This document shows positions 28,434-41,369 of a stretch of 64,000 bases of DNA, piece by piece (within the stretch, counting starts at the first letter, position 1; each line of letters begins with the position of its first letter). The notes below the pieces were generated by a model. That model did not search any database and had not been told where the DNA came from. It worked only from the letters and a program-made list of their open reading frames with translations. The position numbers were made by a program, and so were the translations under genes. The stretch comes from Wuchereria bancrofti (taxonomy: Eukaryota > Nematoda > Chromadorea > Rhabditida > Onchocercidae): positions 5,099,564-5,163,563 of the forward strand of contig SSBO01000012.1 of assembly GCA_005281725.1 (NCBI GenBank), given 5' to 3'.

Positions 28434-30011
28434 ACCCCTAAAAACTAAATAGAAAAAAATGTCAAGAATAATGCACATACAATATAGAAAGCAGCTCCCA
28501 ATAATATTGAAATTCCATTCACAGCAGAATTTTTGACATAAAAAGATAACCTGAAACTGTTTCCTGCTGCACTACACATCGTCACAGTGAAGAAAATGCT
28601 GAACTGCACTTTACTCCCTAAAAAAAAGTTGTGAAACCAGGAAAGCACTTCATTTTGAAAATAACACAATTTCTTACATGAGTTTTCAAAGCAAAGTGAG
28701 ACGCTCATTACTATTACTGCAAATATCTCTTCATTATCATTATGAAATCATATTTCTCTTAATTCTGCAAATTCCAAATATGTAGTATCTAAACCAAAGG
28801 AGCTTCCACAAAGAATTTAGACATAATAAAGAAAAAGATTTCAGTAAAACCTACTCGTTCACCCTACACACACATTGCAAGTTGTACTTTTTCTTTATTG
28901 ACAACACAGCAAAAGCACAACTTACAATAAGTGCATGTAAGATAAACGAATTTTACCAAAATTCATATCTACTTCTTTTAAGGTCCGTGAACTGCGGAGG
29001 GGAATCATTCAGTAATACAAAAAAACTGGAATTAAAAAAATATTACACTATGTTAGGAAAGGTTGGTAATCCATATCTGCCTCAAATGTGGTTCAGATCT
29101 GACTGAAAACCTACGACCGTTATCAACATCACGATCCAAATGAACAAATTTGGAATCAATTTCAATGCATGGTACGAGTATTACTAGGAATATAGTAGGA
29201 CTAGATTGAGATGGGCAAAGAAGAACTTACTGATGATCCGAGTTTAAGATAATCAATCATCATTGCACCACTACAATTGATGCTGTGTATCAAGCCTAAC
29301 TGATTTTTTAATATTCAGTTAGATGTTAAATATTTGTCATTACTGATTTCTCATTTTCCATTGTGTTTTTTAACAGAAAAAAATATCAGTTTCCTGATTT
29401 TTTGTAGAAACTGTAATGAACTTTTTTTTTTGTAACATATTTTCACAGAAATCCATTGGATTTGGAAAACTCAATTTTTACTGACCGCTTTACTGCACTC
29501 CACAGTGGAACTTACAGCTAGTAAATTGATAAAGTAATAAATCTCACTAAAATGAATTCCAAAAAGCGGCGTCTTAAAAACCCAGTAAAGCAGATCGGTT
29601 TTGGAAACCGATTAAAATATAAGTAGTATAAAGGTTAAATTCATCTTCATAAATCTCGAGTCAATTAAATTAGCCGTAAATACACCCTGGGAATACAAAG
29701 TTTTCAATAATTGAAAGCTTGTTGAGAAAAAAGTGGCAAAACTATTCGCTACATGTCTGTCTCTTTAACCCTATCCACTTCCTTTTGCCTTCCTCTCTAA
29801 ACTACTTAACAATTCCTAAGTCGTATGACTCCTGTCACCACATTTTAAAACCTCTCTTCATGCCCTGACGTAATGTGTTTCCAATAAGATGTACCTGCTG
29901 AAAGCACGTAGTGTGAACAGACACGTCACAAATTTTTGCGAAACAAGGAAATTAGTAAAAAAGTGAAGTTCCTAATTAAATCTAACAAACCACCACAGCT
30001 ACTTTTTTCAG

Positions 30012-30224
30012 CAGATTTTTGGTGCTGGACGATGCGGTATAGTTTTGAGCCAGGAACTGCATCCAGAAAGGAAAAGTAGTGGAAAGAATTATGGATATCA
30101 ACGTGCTAAGAAGATTTGGTCTCGCTATCTAACTCAGCCAGTAGTGCAGGAAGAGTACCATCCAGTCAAAAACATACACACCCTCCACATCATCCACTTA
30201 TCACCCACTCAAAGCAAATATTGA
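30012..30224 (+). CDS. Possible isolated exon, unrecognised
   Basis: A very good acceptor (CTACTTTTTTCAG) is followed by 70 open codons ending in TGA. The peptide starts QIFGAGRCGIVLSQELHPER and is basic with mixed composition. It could be a terminal exon, or could splice out at the GT after LTQP. No partner exon with matching phase was found and no domain is recognised. It may be fortuitous. Confidence 0.25.
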   Translation, partial: QIFGAGRCGIVLSQELHPERKSSGKNYGYQRAKKIWSRYLTQPVVQEEYHPVKNIHTLHIIHLSPTQSKY

Positions 30225-31033
30225 TCGCGATGTACATGCTATCATAAATGCACACAAGCCTGCCAAGTTAATTCAGTTCACGAAGTTCAGCCACTCAATT
30301 AATTTAGCTTTCAGTACCTTCCAGTTAACAAGTACAAGACATGATGATTTTAAACCTCAACAACCGACAGTATAGTACTACTGCCAAAAACTACAGTTTT
30401 TCTCCGAGATGTCTTTCGTAAGTGCAATATAAACAGGCAAGGATCAATTCGAGGTCAGGTCATTAGAGCTTCAAATTTACAAGTTAGAGAATGACGGCGG
30501 GACGAGTACTACAGGATTTACTGATACAAAATCAAGATGGCATTATGAGCGATGTAAATAAAAAGATTTGTGGCTTTTGTATGAATTTAGAAGAAAATCA
30601 GCGTTGTTGGAATATGCTACGACAAACGTACATTTATTTTGACAAACGTATATACAAACGTATTATATGACGCAATTTGTCATACAGAAATGAAAAAGAC
30701 GTTGTTATGGGGAGAAATGATACAATGAAATGATTACAACTAGCGGCGTGGCGGCTTTCTGATTGCAAGAACTAGGACTTTATCATTTTGTGAATTATTC
30801 TGACGAATTTACCGATAGGCATGAGATGCTCGTCTACCAGTATTCAAAACAACGGGTAAGCGCTGGATGCACACATACTGGTAATCACTTTATCAGATAC
30901 AACTCGAAGATCTAACAGTTAATTCTTAGGCTTCTAACGAAATGTTATTTGCTGAGTGTCAATTTTGAGCTACAAAATCACAAGGGTGCTCACCGTAACC
31001 TCAAGTTTTATCCCAATCCTCTCACTTGTCAAC

Positions 31034-31212
31034 CTCCTTGGTGAGGGAAAATGCCGGGGACGCCATTTTCATTGTGACCCGTTATGGTCGATGCATTGAG
31101 CACGGAGCTAGTTGCTGAGGTTAAGCGATTGTCCGGTGCTGAGTTGGGGGGAGGTGTCATGATTGTTGGGGATGTGGATTCAGTTTCTAAAAGGTGGGGC
31201 TCAAACTGCATC
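31034..31212 (-). CDS. Possible 5' exon on the minus strand, unrecognised
   Basis: After a CTTCCAG acceptor, an ATG at 31211-31209 opens a Ser/Thr/Pro/Asn-rich peptide (MQFEPHLLETESTSPT and on to GIFPHQG) that ends at a possible GTTGAC donor. The stretch is much richer in GC than the rest of the window. It lies 2.6 kb upstream of the choline kinase start on the same strand and might be an alternative first exon. It does not join that gene's first exon in frame directly, because a stop would result. Confidence 0.25.
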
Positions 31213-31385
31213 CTGGAAGGAGGGAGGAGGAGGGGAGTGCTTCTGTGTTGTACTCCGCATTGAAGTGCCAATTCTTGGCTTTTCTTCTGCTGAGCTAATC
31301 ACAGACAGGTTTTATTATTTACGAGCCTTTCCTAGCAAATATATAAAACCGAAGCAGCAGTGAAGTCAAAAAGTCTTCGAATGTT

Positions 31386-33590
31386 ATGTTCCTTTTCATT
31401 TTTACTGATGTCCTGCTATGTTTTGCTCGGTCATCACGTCCTTTTGATAAAAGTGTTGAAAAGCGACTGAAAAGTTGGAAAAAAGGTAGAAGAGAAAATG
31501 TTATAACAGTAAACACCTGTGCACTCTTAGGTCTTTTAACATTAGCGTCAGGGTCATTTCAAAACGTCGACGTAAGAGAAGCAAGCTGCTAGCTGGTACA
31601 AAATTCTGCCATCGTATATAATGTATAATCAATTATGCTGAAAAGCGGTTATTTCTTCTCAGTTTAGTCGTGATTTGTACAGTCTAAGTGAGTTTCCATC
31701 CAAAAAAATCATATACTGGTTTAGTGAAAGCAGTGCAGTGTTTGAAGGTAAATTTCATATGCTGTCGTGATAAACTAATTTAAGTTATTAGATATAAATT
31801 CGTTGTTTTCATGCTGTTGACTCAATGAAATAGAATAGTCAGGACAGTTGGTTGACCATTTTGTTACCTTGTTTAGAACCTTGACTTCCAGGATTATTTA
31901 TTATTATAGTGGTTCGAAGCTGATAAGTCGAGAGTTAAATAGAGGGCGTTGACATGTGGAACTCTGGAACGGGATATTTGATTTAGGTTTTCGGAATGCC
32001 CACAGTCCAAAATTCATGGTTGAAGTTGGCTCCGGTCCATAAGATGAAAACTGGACCAAAGACCTTATTGTACGTTTTAGTATGTTGCAGTATAAGCGCG
32101 GAGATAATGAAAAGTTTCTATTGCATCCACAACATGGGCTCTCCCCCAAGCAAAAAAGCTACCTATCAAAAGGTGGGTCTATACAAGTGAAGTAAGTGCA
32201 TAGTGTGACTCCTCCAATTATCTCACTTCCGTTTCTTTTGTTAATCTCATCTCCACATTTATATTATCTATAAAACATTGCAGTGATCTTTGCAATACAT
32301 GCAATATTGTGCATTATTTATTGTTGTCTAGAAAGCGTACACTGGATTATGAGGAATGGTCACTTGTATTTATTTATTTTATTTTTTTTGTTTATGTGTT
32401 CTTATGTTTTTTTTTTTTTTTCAGAAAACATAGGAGCCATTGGTTGTCGAGTGAAAATTATTGCATGGGGAATAATCTAAGAGGAGGTTGGTCTCATTTT
32501 TGACTAGATTTCGTTGCGTTCTGAATTTTCTCAAATTAACTGTCTGATTTTCTGAAACGATCTAATACCCCCACACACATGACTTGAGGCAGTTTAAAGG
32601 CTGAATTAAAGTAGTAACTTTTTTATGCGTAGAGAGATTCATGAATAGACTCTTCCTATTTCTAAACATTTTCTGTTTTTCTAAGAACACTTTCCCAATT
32701 CTCTTTTTCACTTGGAGCTATTTTGGAAAATGGTGAGCTGCTTCATGATATCACTGTATTTTTTTTCAAGAATTTATAAAATTATTAAAGTTTTAGACTC
32801 ATTTTTAAATCGTTTTAAGCCATTTTTTTGTTACATTTCTAATGTGTTAATTATGCAGGTACAAGGAGTTCTTCAAGTATTCTTTTACTACAATATGTTG
32901 AGGAAAGTAAGATAATTTCATCCTTATTATCATTTTTATAAGCTAGAAGTTGAAGGAAATTTGCGTTGTCGTATTTTTCTGAATTTCCCGATTTTTTTTT
33001 CTTAATGGCCGGGTTTTCTGATAGGACTAAAGTTGCTAATTGCTGAACAACGGAAAGAGTTAGGTGTTAGGTTATCAAGTTAGGTGTTAGGAACGTTGCA
33101 ATCATAGTAGCAAAGTTGGGTTGAAATGGAAACGAGATTTTCCATTGGTTTCTTTAGTTTCTTTTCAATTTTGGCAAAAAAGTTCTTAGTATTATTGTTG
33201 CACTCATATTATGATGCACTCGAATCACTACTAACTTTGGTGAATATCGGTGTTTTTTGTAGTCTCATAGTGTGTCTATCGGTGTCTTTTATAGTCTCAT
33301 AGTTTTTATGAAAAAAAAAAAACTATATCTTTTTTGAAATTTTATCTAATAACTACAACTCTTGCAATAATTTTTCCCGACTTTCACGAGGATCTATTTT
33401 GTAGAAACAATCTTTAGTGCTTAGAGCACAAATTGGGACACTAACAGCGAGCGAAAGACTTTTCATTGTTGATCTGGCATTTCATGCTGTAAAATTAGCT
33501 GGCGTAGACCCGGGTCGTATTGTTCGTGAAAGTGATGGAGATCCTTCTTACAAACGTCTACTTAAGTTAAGCCTGTCTCTCACTGTATAG
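31386..33590 (+). CDS. Unrecognised six-exon protein
   Basis: Six exons join in phase: 31386-31571, 31663-31747, 32044-32191, 32425-32486, 32859-32906 and 33418-33590 (TAG). They give 233 residues. Donor sites include a strong GTAAGTG after exon 3, and acceptors include long T-runs before CAG. The third acceptor (GTCCATAAG) is weak. Exon 1 encodes a hydrophobic start (MFLFIFTDVLLCF) and a basic stretch (KRLKSWKKGRR). The middle is hydrophilic (LYSLSEFPSKKIIYWFSES, FLLHPQHGLSPKQKSYLSK). The C-terminal third is the most protein-like: LLLQYVEEMLRAQIGTLTAS, then ERLFIVDLAFHAVKLAG and VDPGRIVRES, probably amphipathic helices. I do not recognise a family. The start codon and exon 1 are the least certain parts. 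It is divergent from the choline kinase and 2 kb upstream of the Neuralized gene on the same strand. Confidence 0.55.
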
Positions 33591-35601
33591 TCCATTATTT
33601 CCGTATTCCCTTTATGGTTTTCCTTCAATCTCTGTATTTTTTCATTTAATTTTTTTTTTTTATTATTTTTATCGGTTTATCGTGAAAAGTAAGCAGAAAA
33701 TAACTTCAGGCTGTTCTAGAAGGATTTTTTTTGCTTAGAAACTGATTTACTTCATTGTAGGTAACTGTCGCTAGTAAGCAGAGCTCAAAAGGGTGTGAAA
33801 TACTGACTTTATTCAGCATATGAGAAGAAATGTTATTTAAATATTTTTTGCTACACAATCCTACTCTTTATTGTCGTTCTTATCCGCTTTGTCATCGTTA
33901 TCAGAGAAAGTAGGTCAGGTTGATGCAAGTTATCAGAGTAGCAGAGCTGGTTGTGGGCGTTTGAGTGAAATAACAGAATGAGGAGTGCGTTCGCCTAGTG
34001 AACCACTTTCCTCATCTCGTTTTCTTTGCCGTCTTCATTGACAGAAGTGTAACTCTCCCTAATAAAAGCTTTTCGTACTGCTCAAAATGATCTAGGAGTT
34101 AGTTGAGATGCATCTCCCTGCTGACGTCGTCTCATTCAGTCTGTTTTTATGCCAGCTTAGCTTCTTTTTACTAAGACTTATGTTTCTGTTTTTTTCGTTC
34201 TGTTCATGTACCGCTAATTATCTATTGCAGTAGCACTTATTCACTTATTCTTGTATCAGTTGTATCAGACTTTTAAGACGTGTGTTGCTTCACTTTGCCC
34301 GTGCATCTGACTTGACATGTAATCAGTATGTGGTATCACATCGACAGTAACCTTTTTGAAACCTCTTCAGAGGCTTTCCTGATTGTCTTTACAACGATAT
34401 AGGTTAAAAATAGAGTTGTCTCACTGAATGATAAACATTCCAAAGTTTGTCTGTTCTTTGAACATTCTTCGAAGACGCTGATTTTGAACCAATTTGTTAG
34501 CTTTCTATTTTATGGGCTTTTCGTATCGTACAAAAATTTGCGGTTGCTAGGAGCTTTGAAAAGTATATTGAAAATCCTTATGGTGAAAGTCGATCATTTA
34601 ATGTGGTCGTTGTTATAGGCATATTCGGAAAATAGTTTTGTTCTTGCTTAACTAAAGCAAATTCTAATTGCTCATCACTGGATATGCTCTAAATGATAGG
34701 TGACGATAGTGTTAGCAAACATACCTGCTATCTTGTTTTAAGTCCATTTAATTAATTATTTTTTTGAGATATTTAAAAAGTTTAGGATTGGCGTAGAAAT
34801 AAGTCATTAAAAGAAATTTTTTTTAAAAACTACGTTGATTCAAGTCTGGCTTGAGTATATATAGAACAAAGTATTATATATATATACAAAGTATATCAAG
34901 CCATTTCCTTCTGAATTATCGGTAGTTATTCACTATAGTTTTATGAAATATATTTAACCTGTACGTCTTATTAAAATAGGGTGTTGGAACAGATGTAGTT
35001 AGAAGAGGCAAAAAATAATGCTTGATAAAGCAAATGAATAAGAAAGTTTCTGCAGTGCATATATTCTCGTTTATAATACGAGTGCATAATGCACACTCCA
35101 TTTTTGATTCTGCAGTTTACGGTACTAGCTCTTGTTCAGAACTGATGTGGATACTGCGGGTGTTGTTACTTGCTTATAGTGAGGAATGAACAGTTATTAC
35201 TAACAGCAGAAAATTTTAAATAAAAATAAGAATAAATATAGGCACAGAATAAATATAGGTAAAATAAAATTTAATTGTTGTAATCATTAAAATTACTCTG
35301 TTTGAACAAAGTCACAGTACAGTGGTTGTCAAATATACGAATTTGATAAACGGCTGTCAACAGATATCCGGGAAAAAACATGTGATAAGCACTGTTTTAA
35401 AAAACTAGGCTTAATACATTTCACGGGAAGAATGGTGTTGTTAAAACATTAGAAATGCCACTTGCAAAGTGGGAAACGGTTAGAATTGCATTAGTTATCA
35501 TGGGAAGTAGTTTATGTTCATGCTTATTTTCATCTCTATTCGCGCGGGTAATATTTCTGTGAAGTGTTAAATCTCTCGCTACTTTTTTTTTCGGAGCACA
35601 A
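33591..35601. other. Intergenic region upstream of the Neuralized gene
   Basis: AT-rich sequence with no exon that joins either neighbour in phase. It presumably holds the 3' UTR of the orphan gene and the promoter and 5' UTR of the Neuralized gene. A short TATATATA run occurs near 34875. Confidence 0.5.
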
Positions 35602-38600
35602 ATGACTTCTGATGGAGACAGTTTGCTTAAAAATGCATCCAGTGATACGATTTCCAGTGCTGGATCATCTGAGATCGTTGTATCAGAATCATTAGACGAT
35701 ACGACTCCAAGTGAATTTAATGAATTTGGAGACTGTGGAACTTTGAAAAGACTCTTCAAAAAGAGTGCTGACATTCGAAGTAAATTCAAAGGTGTGTCCT
35801 GTTGTACAATTCATCAATCAGATCTCACATGTGTTTCCACTGTTTCTTCCTTGTTCGCTGGCACCTAACACATTCTGTTGCTGGAAGATTTTTTTATCAT
35901 TCAGAAGCACATCTACGAAACTTAATAGTTTTTAGACAAGTGTATACTGAATTGACGAACTTGTTAGTTTGTTTTGTTAACAATACGTTATTTTTTATAA
36001 GAAAGATCTTGAGAGGAAGATTGTTTCCTTCAGCTTTCTTATTCTAAATATCATATGATAGGGATTTGACTTCATAATGGTTGCTTATAAGTTATTCTAC
36101 TCCACAGACTTTGGATGAAATATTTTCTACGATTTTGGTATTTTCTATATACAGTTTTATTTAGTGTTAGTGTGTGAAGTGAATAAAGGGACTGGATTTT
36201 TTTTACCTGAATATTCTTATGTACTCGACATATATATCCTTATATACATTTCTTTCTTTTCCTGTACCAAATTTTTCGTTGTTAGAAAATGTTACCAATT
36301 CACTGCTACCAAACACTTTTTTGAGTCCGGATGTCTAGTTGTTACAGCTATTTCATTGAGTGTCTTTTAAATAGAAGCTTTTGTTGAAGACCATTGGAAA
36401 TTGATGAGTTTTTTTCTATAATATGAAAAACCTCAAACATGATTGAGTGAGGTACGAAGCATATTTGTGTTGTGGAAATAAGAAAAATTAAGTTTAGGAT
36501 TAGGCTTTGAGGACTAGGTTAACAAGAATGATGTGGAAGATGGAATCGGAAGATTGACTTCTAGTGGTTGTTTTTTTATCTTAAATTCTCTGTAGTATAA
36601 GTATATACTTAGCGGATTGAGTTATATTTGCTGTTATATTTGCTATAATTACTCGTTGTATATCGCATTTTCCAAATAATAAATTTCTTGCGTTATCATT
36701 AAAAGCCCAAACTGTGAACAATGGTTTTCACACATCTACTATGTTGCTGAAGCTTATTTGCAGTTTGGTATTGTCGCAGGAGATATTTTCTGCAGAAAAA
36801 GAATGTTTTTTTTTTGTGATTTAGTATATCATAAGATTCGGCTTGATTTGTAGTACTGGTATGTTCTTTAATGCAAGTATTTATCCCATTATGAAACGCA
36901 ATCCTTGTTATGCAGGATACCGTCGGTCAGATTATTAGATTATTTGTCACGGCTTAGAAAAATTCCCATGAAATTGGGATTAGTTCCTTGTATTTTATAA
37001 CATATTCCAGTCAGAAATTTTGTTTACGAAACTCACATATTTAGTGAGGCGTTAAACATTTCGAATATCCGTAGAACTAAAATATGTTACAAAAAGCTAG
37101 GTGTTCGGTATACTACACTTACATACAAGCAACTGATACCTACTGTGTACGGGGAAAAGTTAAACTAAATACTTTACTTTCTGCTGATTACTTGAAAACC
37201 AACTTTAATTTTTTCTTTTCAGAATCAGTTCCTGACGACGGACTGCAAATTGCGAATTACGATGAAAATACGGTGGTAAATCAAGGTACATCGGAATGGC
37301 CTCTGCCGCAGCTTACTTTTCACCATGTGCATGGTTCCAACATACAGATTTTACGAGGAGGTCGAGTCGCGAGGCGAAGGGAATCTTTTTGTAAAGGACT
37401 TGCATTCAGCAGTCGGTAAGTTTCCAACTCTTCAGCCACTAATTGTAGAGAAAAACTCAAAAATTTAAGCTATGAGGTCTTTTCATGGTGTTGACTGTTA
37501 TTTTCTAAAAATTGATATATTTAGCTTGTGAATAGAGGGGAAATAGGAGGACGAAAAAAGGAGTAGTATAATGTGTTTTCTAAAAAATGATACAGCACTT
37601 GAGTGTAAAAAGTGCCTCTTTTTTATATACAATACGTGGATAGCAGCTTTTTTGAGATTTGCAAATTTTATCATTTTTAAAATATGTCGTATGAAATTTC
37701 ATATGTTAATACATGGGTTTTTTTTTTAATTTTTTGTAAATGTTTCAGCCAATTTTTATTCAGGATCAACAGTAATCGAATCTAGAAGTTTTGCAGACCG
37801 ATACAAATAGATGAGAATGTTTGCATTCGATTTGCCGAAGTGGTTTCAAATTGGTCTGGTGTTTTACGCTTCGGTGTTACAAATGTTGATCCTGAAACTT
37901 TCCGCGGCATCGAACTACCGAAGTAAGGATTTTCTATGGTTTTGTTTGACACCTTAATTCCATTTTTCAGTGTCTCTTGTCGTTTTCAATGTATAATATT
38001 CAACTTTCTAGATTTGCATGTCCAGATTTAACGAGTAAAGAAGGCTATTGGGCAAAAGCATTACCAGAGCGTTACTCTGTCGCCGGTTCAATTTTACATT
38101 TTTATGTGAACGCTGAGGGCGAACTTTATTACGGAATAAATGGTGTTTTGAAAGGACAGTTTCTGAATGGAATCAATGTGTTTTCGCCCTTATGGGTTAT
38201 TGTTGATATATATGGGAATAGTTCCTCACTTGAATTCATTGGTAAATACTTTTTCCTAGTTGATCGCCGTACAAAGTTTTTTCCAAACTGCTGTTCTGTA
38301 GAAAGTCACTATTCGGTCATTTGCATGATGAACTTGGCCATGATTCAGTTAGCTCGGCGAATTGATCCTTTATGTTTTTTTTTCTAAATCAGTTAGCCGT
38401 TGCATCTCCGAAAATCAAACAGTAAATCTACTGGATTTTTCATGATCTCGATTATCTTGATGTAATGTATTTTGGTTTAGTTTGAGCGCTGTGCGGATTG
38501 TTTATTAATTTTTTGCGGTGTAATGCGAATCACGTTTCGATGTTATATCGATGCTTACTCTGTTCGGTTAATTTGCAGATCCGAATGAAGTGAGGTTTCG

Positions 38601-41072
38601 GTCAGCACGGTCAGCAGTGAGTAGGAATCGTGTAAGCAGTCGACCTCTTTCAGCAACATCAGTCTCACAAACACAAATTGCAACGACGAGCACTACAACA
38701 CATCATCGACATCCTAGAAACAGTTCAAATTCGCGATTAGATTTTCCTCTTCCGAAATATCATACAGGTATAATGTGTATCGTCTCAAATTGATTTATAA
38801 TAGCTTCCCACTTCGTTACCTTAGTATCAAAATAAATTTTTCAGGCGTACAGTTTACACCGTTAACTTTTCATACTGTCCGTGGAAAGCATGTTGTTTTG
38901 ACTCACGCTTATACTGTTGCTGAAAGACATGCTGGTGAATATGCCTGTGGTTACGTTTTCACATCCAGACCTCTTGCACTGAATGAAAAAATCGTGATTC
39001 AGGTTGCGTTTAAAATGTAAAATAATTTTTATCCCATGTGAACAGTACTTTTTCGGAGCATATGTGAAAGAAGAATCTAGTTTGAGAGTGATTTTATGCA
39101 TGTTTTGAGATTCTTCACAATCACATTTTGTTTTTAGATATTGGATATAGAATCAGCTTATACCGGTAGTATGGCGTTCGGATTGACCTGCTGTGATCCG
39201 GTTAATTTGCAAGGGTCGACACTTCCCGTGGATAGTGATGATCTTTTAGAAAGACCGGAATATTGGGTTGGCATAAAAGATGTAGCTGCACAACCTAAAA
39301 TTAGTGACGAACTATCATTTTGGATTACCGAAAAAGGTGTTTATCGTTTCCAGCAAGAAATTTTCTCAGAATGTTTTGCAGAGTTCTCATTTCATTATGT
39401 CATTTTTAAGGCGAGGTTTATTTTGCGAAGAACAACCTCACGCCTCGAGTCATCATTCATGTGGATACGTCTGTGAGACTGTGGGCATATTTCGATGTTT
39501 ACGGCACGACTCAGAAAATACGTGTACTAGGTAATTTTGAATCTGATAAAGATACTAGGAAGATTCAGTGCGATGTCATCAAGATTTTGTTTGATTTGGT
39601 AGAAGTTATATATTAATATCATTAACGAGTTATGATTTCAAATGACATGTATAAACATATACACATGATTGATAACTAAGGCTTGGTCGTGATGAGTACT
39701 GAGACCGTCTGCATTACGTCAAAATTCATGTGCAAGATTTCAAAATAATACAAAATATAAAGTTATTTGTTTCTGTATAGGGAGTATTAAAGTAGTAGCA
39801 GCGTCTCAAATGGCAGTGCGTTTGTCGCCAGTTCCAGCAATCACAAGAACTTCTCGTAGTTTGCTTGACTTATCCCCTGAAATACGAACAGATGTTGGAG
39901 GATCGAGTAGTGAATTGTAAGTTTTATCGGATTTGTGGATTTTCTCTTATCAGCTTGCAGTATTTCGAGTCACTGAAGAAGCACTTGTTGTGGCTTTCAT
40001 CATGAGTTCATTGTGTTTTTTTTTTGTGACAGCTCCTTTTAACTGTGTTTTCCAGATGTGCTTTTCCAACAAGTGCTCATCTCACGCATGGCAATCGTGA
40101 GAACTGTTCTCCTTTTTTATCCAGACGAACGCAGTCGGAAACTGGTGACAGTTTGAGCGGAGTGTTTTTACGTCTACCATGTTCTTCACGTAATTTTCTA
40201 TGTTCTTTATCAAGCTTTTCAACAGCCAAATATTTTAAATATAGATCAAGAAGAGTGGATAAGTTGGTATCAGTATAAATTTATTCCTGTTCAGAAGCAG
40301 AAAGGAGAGTACCTACTTCAGCGTCTACCGTAGCTATGCCTTCGAGACCAGTATTCATGAGTGGGGAACATTTCATCGACTTCTTGGAAAATTTAGATAA
40401 CATTCATGGACTTCATGGTAACGAACCCAACATATCTCATCGATCGCAATTCCCACCACCTCTGGTTCCAGCCAGGTAAAGATTTGATTGATCTAGAACT
40501 GTGTTTTATACATCATCTGAAAGTATGTCGAAGTTAACAGTCAGAATTTTATGTGTAAATTGAAGGTCATCTCCTGTGCGACTTCTGCCAGGAAGGCCAC
40601 CTTTACATCCTTCACCACGTCCACCATTATCTGCACAGACGGGAAGTCGCCAGCAACGGTCCGGTGATGATGAGGGTGAAGTTGGCGATGAATGTAGGAT
40701 TTGTATGAACTCTAAAGTAAATTTTTTCTTCTACAAAATGACTAAAATTAATCGTAAAAACGTGTGCTAAAGAAAAGTGATTTCACCGCTACAGTGAATG
40801 CAAGAAGTGGTTTGGCGTTTAGGTAGTTTTATCTGGGTTGGATAATTTCCAGTAATCTGTTTTGCATTTAAATTTGAAGGTTTGCTTAAAAATCGGCGGT
40901 TATGTGCTGAAGTCATTCATAATTTATTTGATTTCAGGTAAACTGTGTAATCTACACATGTGGACATATGTCGATGTGTTTCGAATGTGCCACAGAAACA
41001 TGGCACTTGAATGGAGAGTGCCCCATATGTCGCAAAAAGATCGAGGATGTCATCAAAATTTACAAGTCATAA
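35602..41072 (+). CDS. neurl: Neuralized-like E3 ubiquitin ligase (two NHR domains plus RING)
   Basis: Thirteen exons join in phase: 35602-35791, 37223-37415, 37797-37922, 38012-38241, 38579-38767, 38845-39002, 39138-39336, 39411-39530, 39781-39916, 40056-40144, 40295-40475, 40566-40716 and 40938-41072 (TAA). They encode 698 residues. The first NHR (Neuralized homology) domain is at about residues 92-246, with LTFHHVHGSNI, WSGVLRFGVT and YGINGVLKGQF. The second is at about 310-468, with LTFHTVRGKHVVLTH, GSMAFGLTCCDP and RLWAYFDVYGTTQKIRVLG. A Ser/Arg/Pro-rich linker follows. The C-terminal C3HC4 RING has C647, C650, C662, H664, C668, C671, C682 and C685. By family, the NHR domains bind substrate and phosphoinositide, and the RING recruits an E2. 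In animals Neuralized proteins ubiquitinate Notch ligands such as Delta at the membrane. The exon 10 donor (ACTG/GTGACA) was chosen over nearby alternatives because it alone keeps phase with a normal site. The start is the first ATG after a T-run. Confidence 0.93.
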
Positions 41073-41362
41073 CTTCGTCTATATCATATGGCTATCTCTT
41101 CTCTTAAATTTTTAGCTACTGTTACTTCTTTTTCCGTTAAATCGCTCACTCACTGAATCTTTCTAAAAAGTGTCTTTTCTCAGTTTGGTTTAAGAACTGG
41201 TCGTTTTCTATTTAAACGCTTCCTTGTATAAAACTCGACATGCATCGAGGTTTCACAAACTGAATATGAAGAAATCTAATTTTGTCCACTGTTTCAGAAA
41301 TGGTTCCTTCTCGCATACTTTATCTCCTTCGCTTTCCTTCACTTCCTAAGTTGTCGAAATAT

Positions 41363-41368
41363 AATAAA
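41363..41368 (+). terminator. Candidate polyadenylation signal of the Neuralized gene
   Basis: AATAAA about 290 bases after the Neuralized stop codon. It is the first canonical signal downstream, and its use is inferred from position only. Confidence 0.4.
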
Positions 41369-41369
41369 T

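Larger units (their letters stand above)
28434..31385. other. Divergent intergenic region between choline kinase and the orphan gene
   Basis: This lies between a minus-strand and a plus-strand gene start, so it should hold both promoters. No core promoter motif is certain. Two exon-like stretches occur (30012-30224 plus, 31034-31212 minus) and are listed separately. The rest, including the open frames at 28445-28708 and 28882-29106, shows nothing recognisable. Confidence 0.5.

Noticed and set aside
31484..31529. Possible 45-base intron inside exon 1 of the orphan gene
   Set aside because: Both ends fit GT/AG and the length keeps frame, but the frame is open throughout, so an intron is not needed.
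31904..32149. 81-codon minus-strand open frame
   Set aside because: It overlaps exon 3 of the plus-strand orphan gene. It has no splice or domain support of its own.
31996..32190. Alternative plus-strand frame starting at an ATG at 31996
   Set aside because: The shifted frame starting at 32044 joins the preceding and following exons in phase and has a better protein composition.
35421..35789. 122-codon minus-strand open frame
   Set aside because: It lies opposite Neuralized exon 1, which joins in phase to the rest of the gene.
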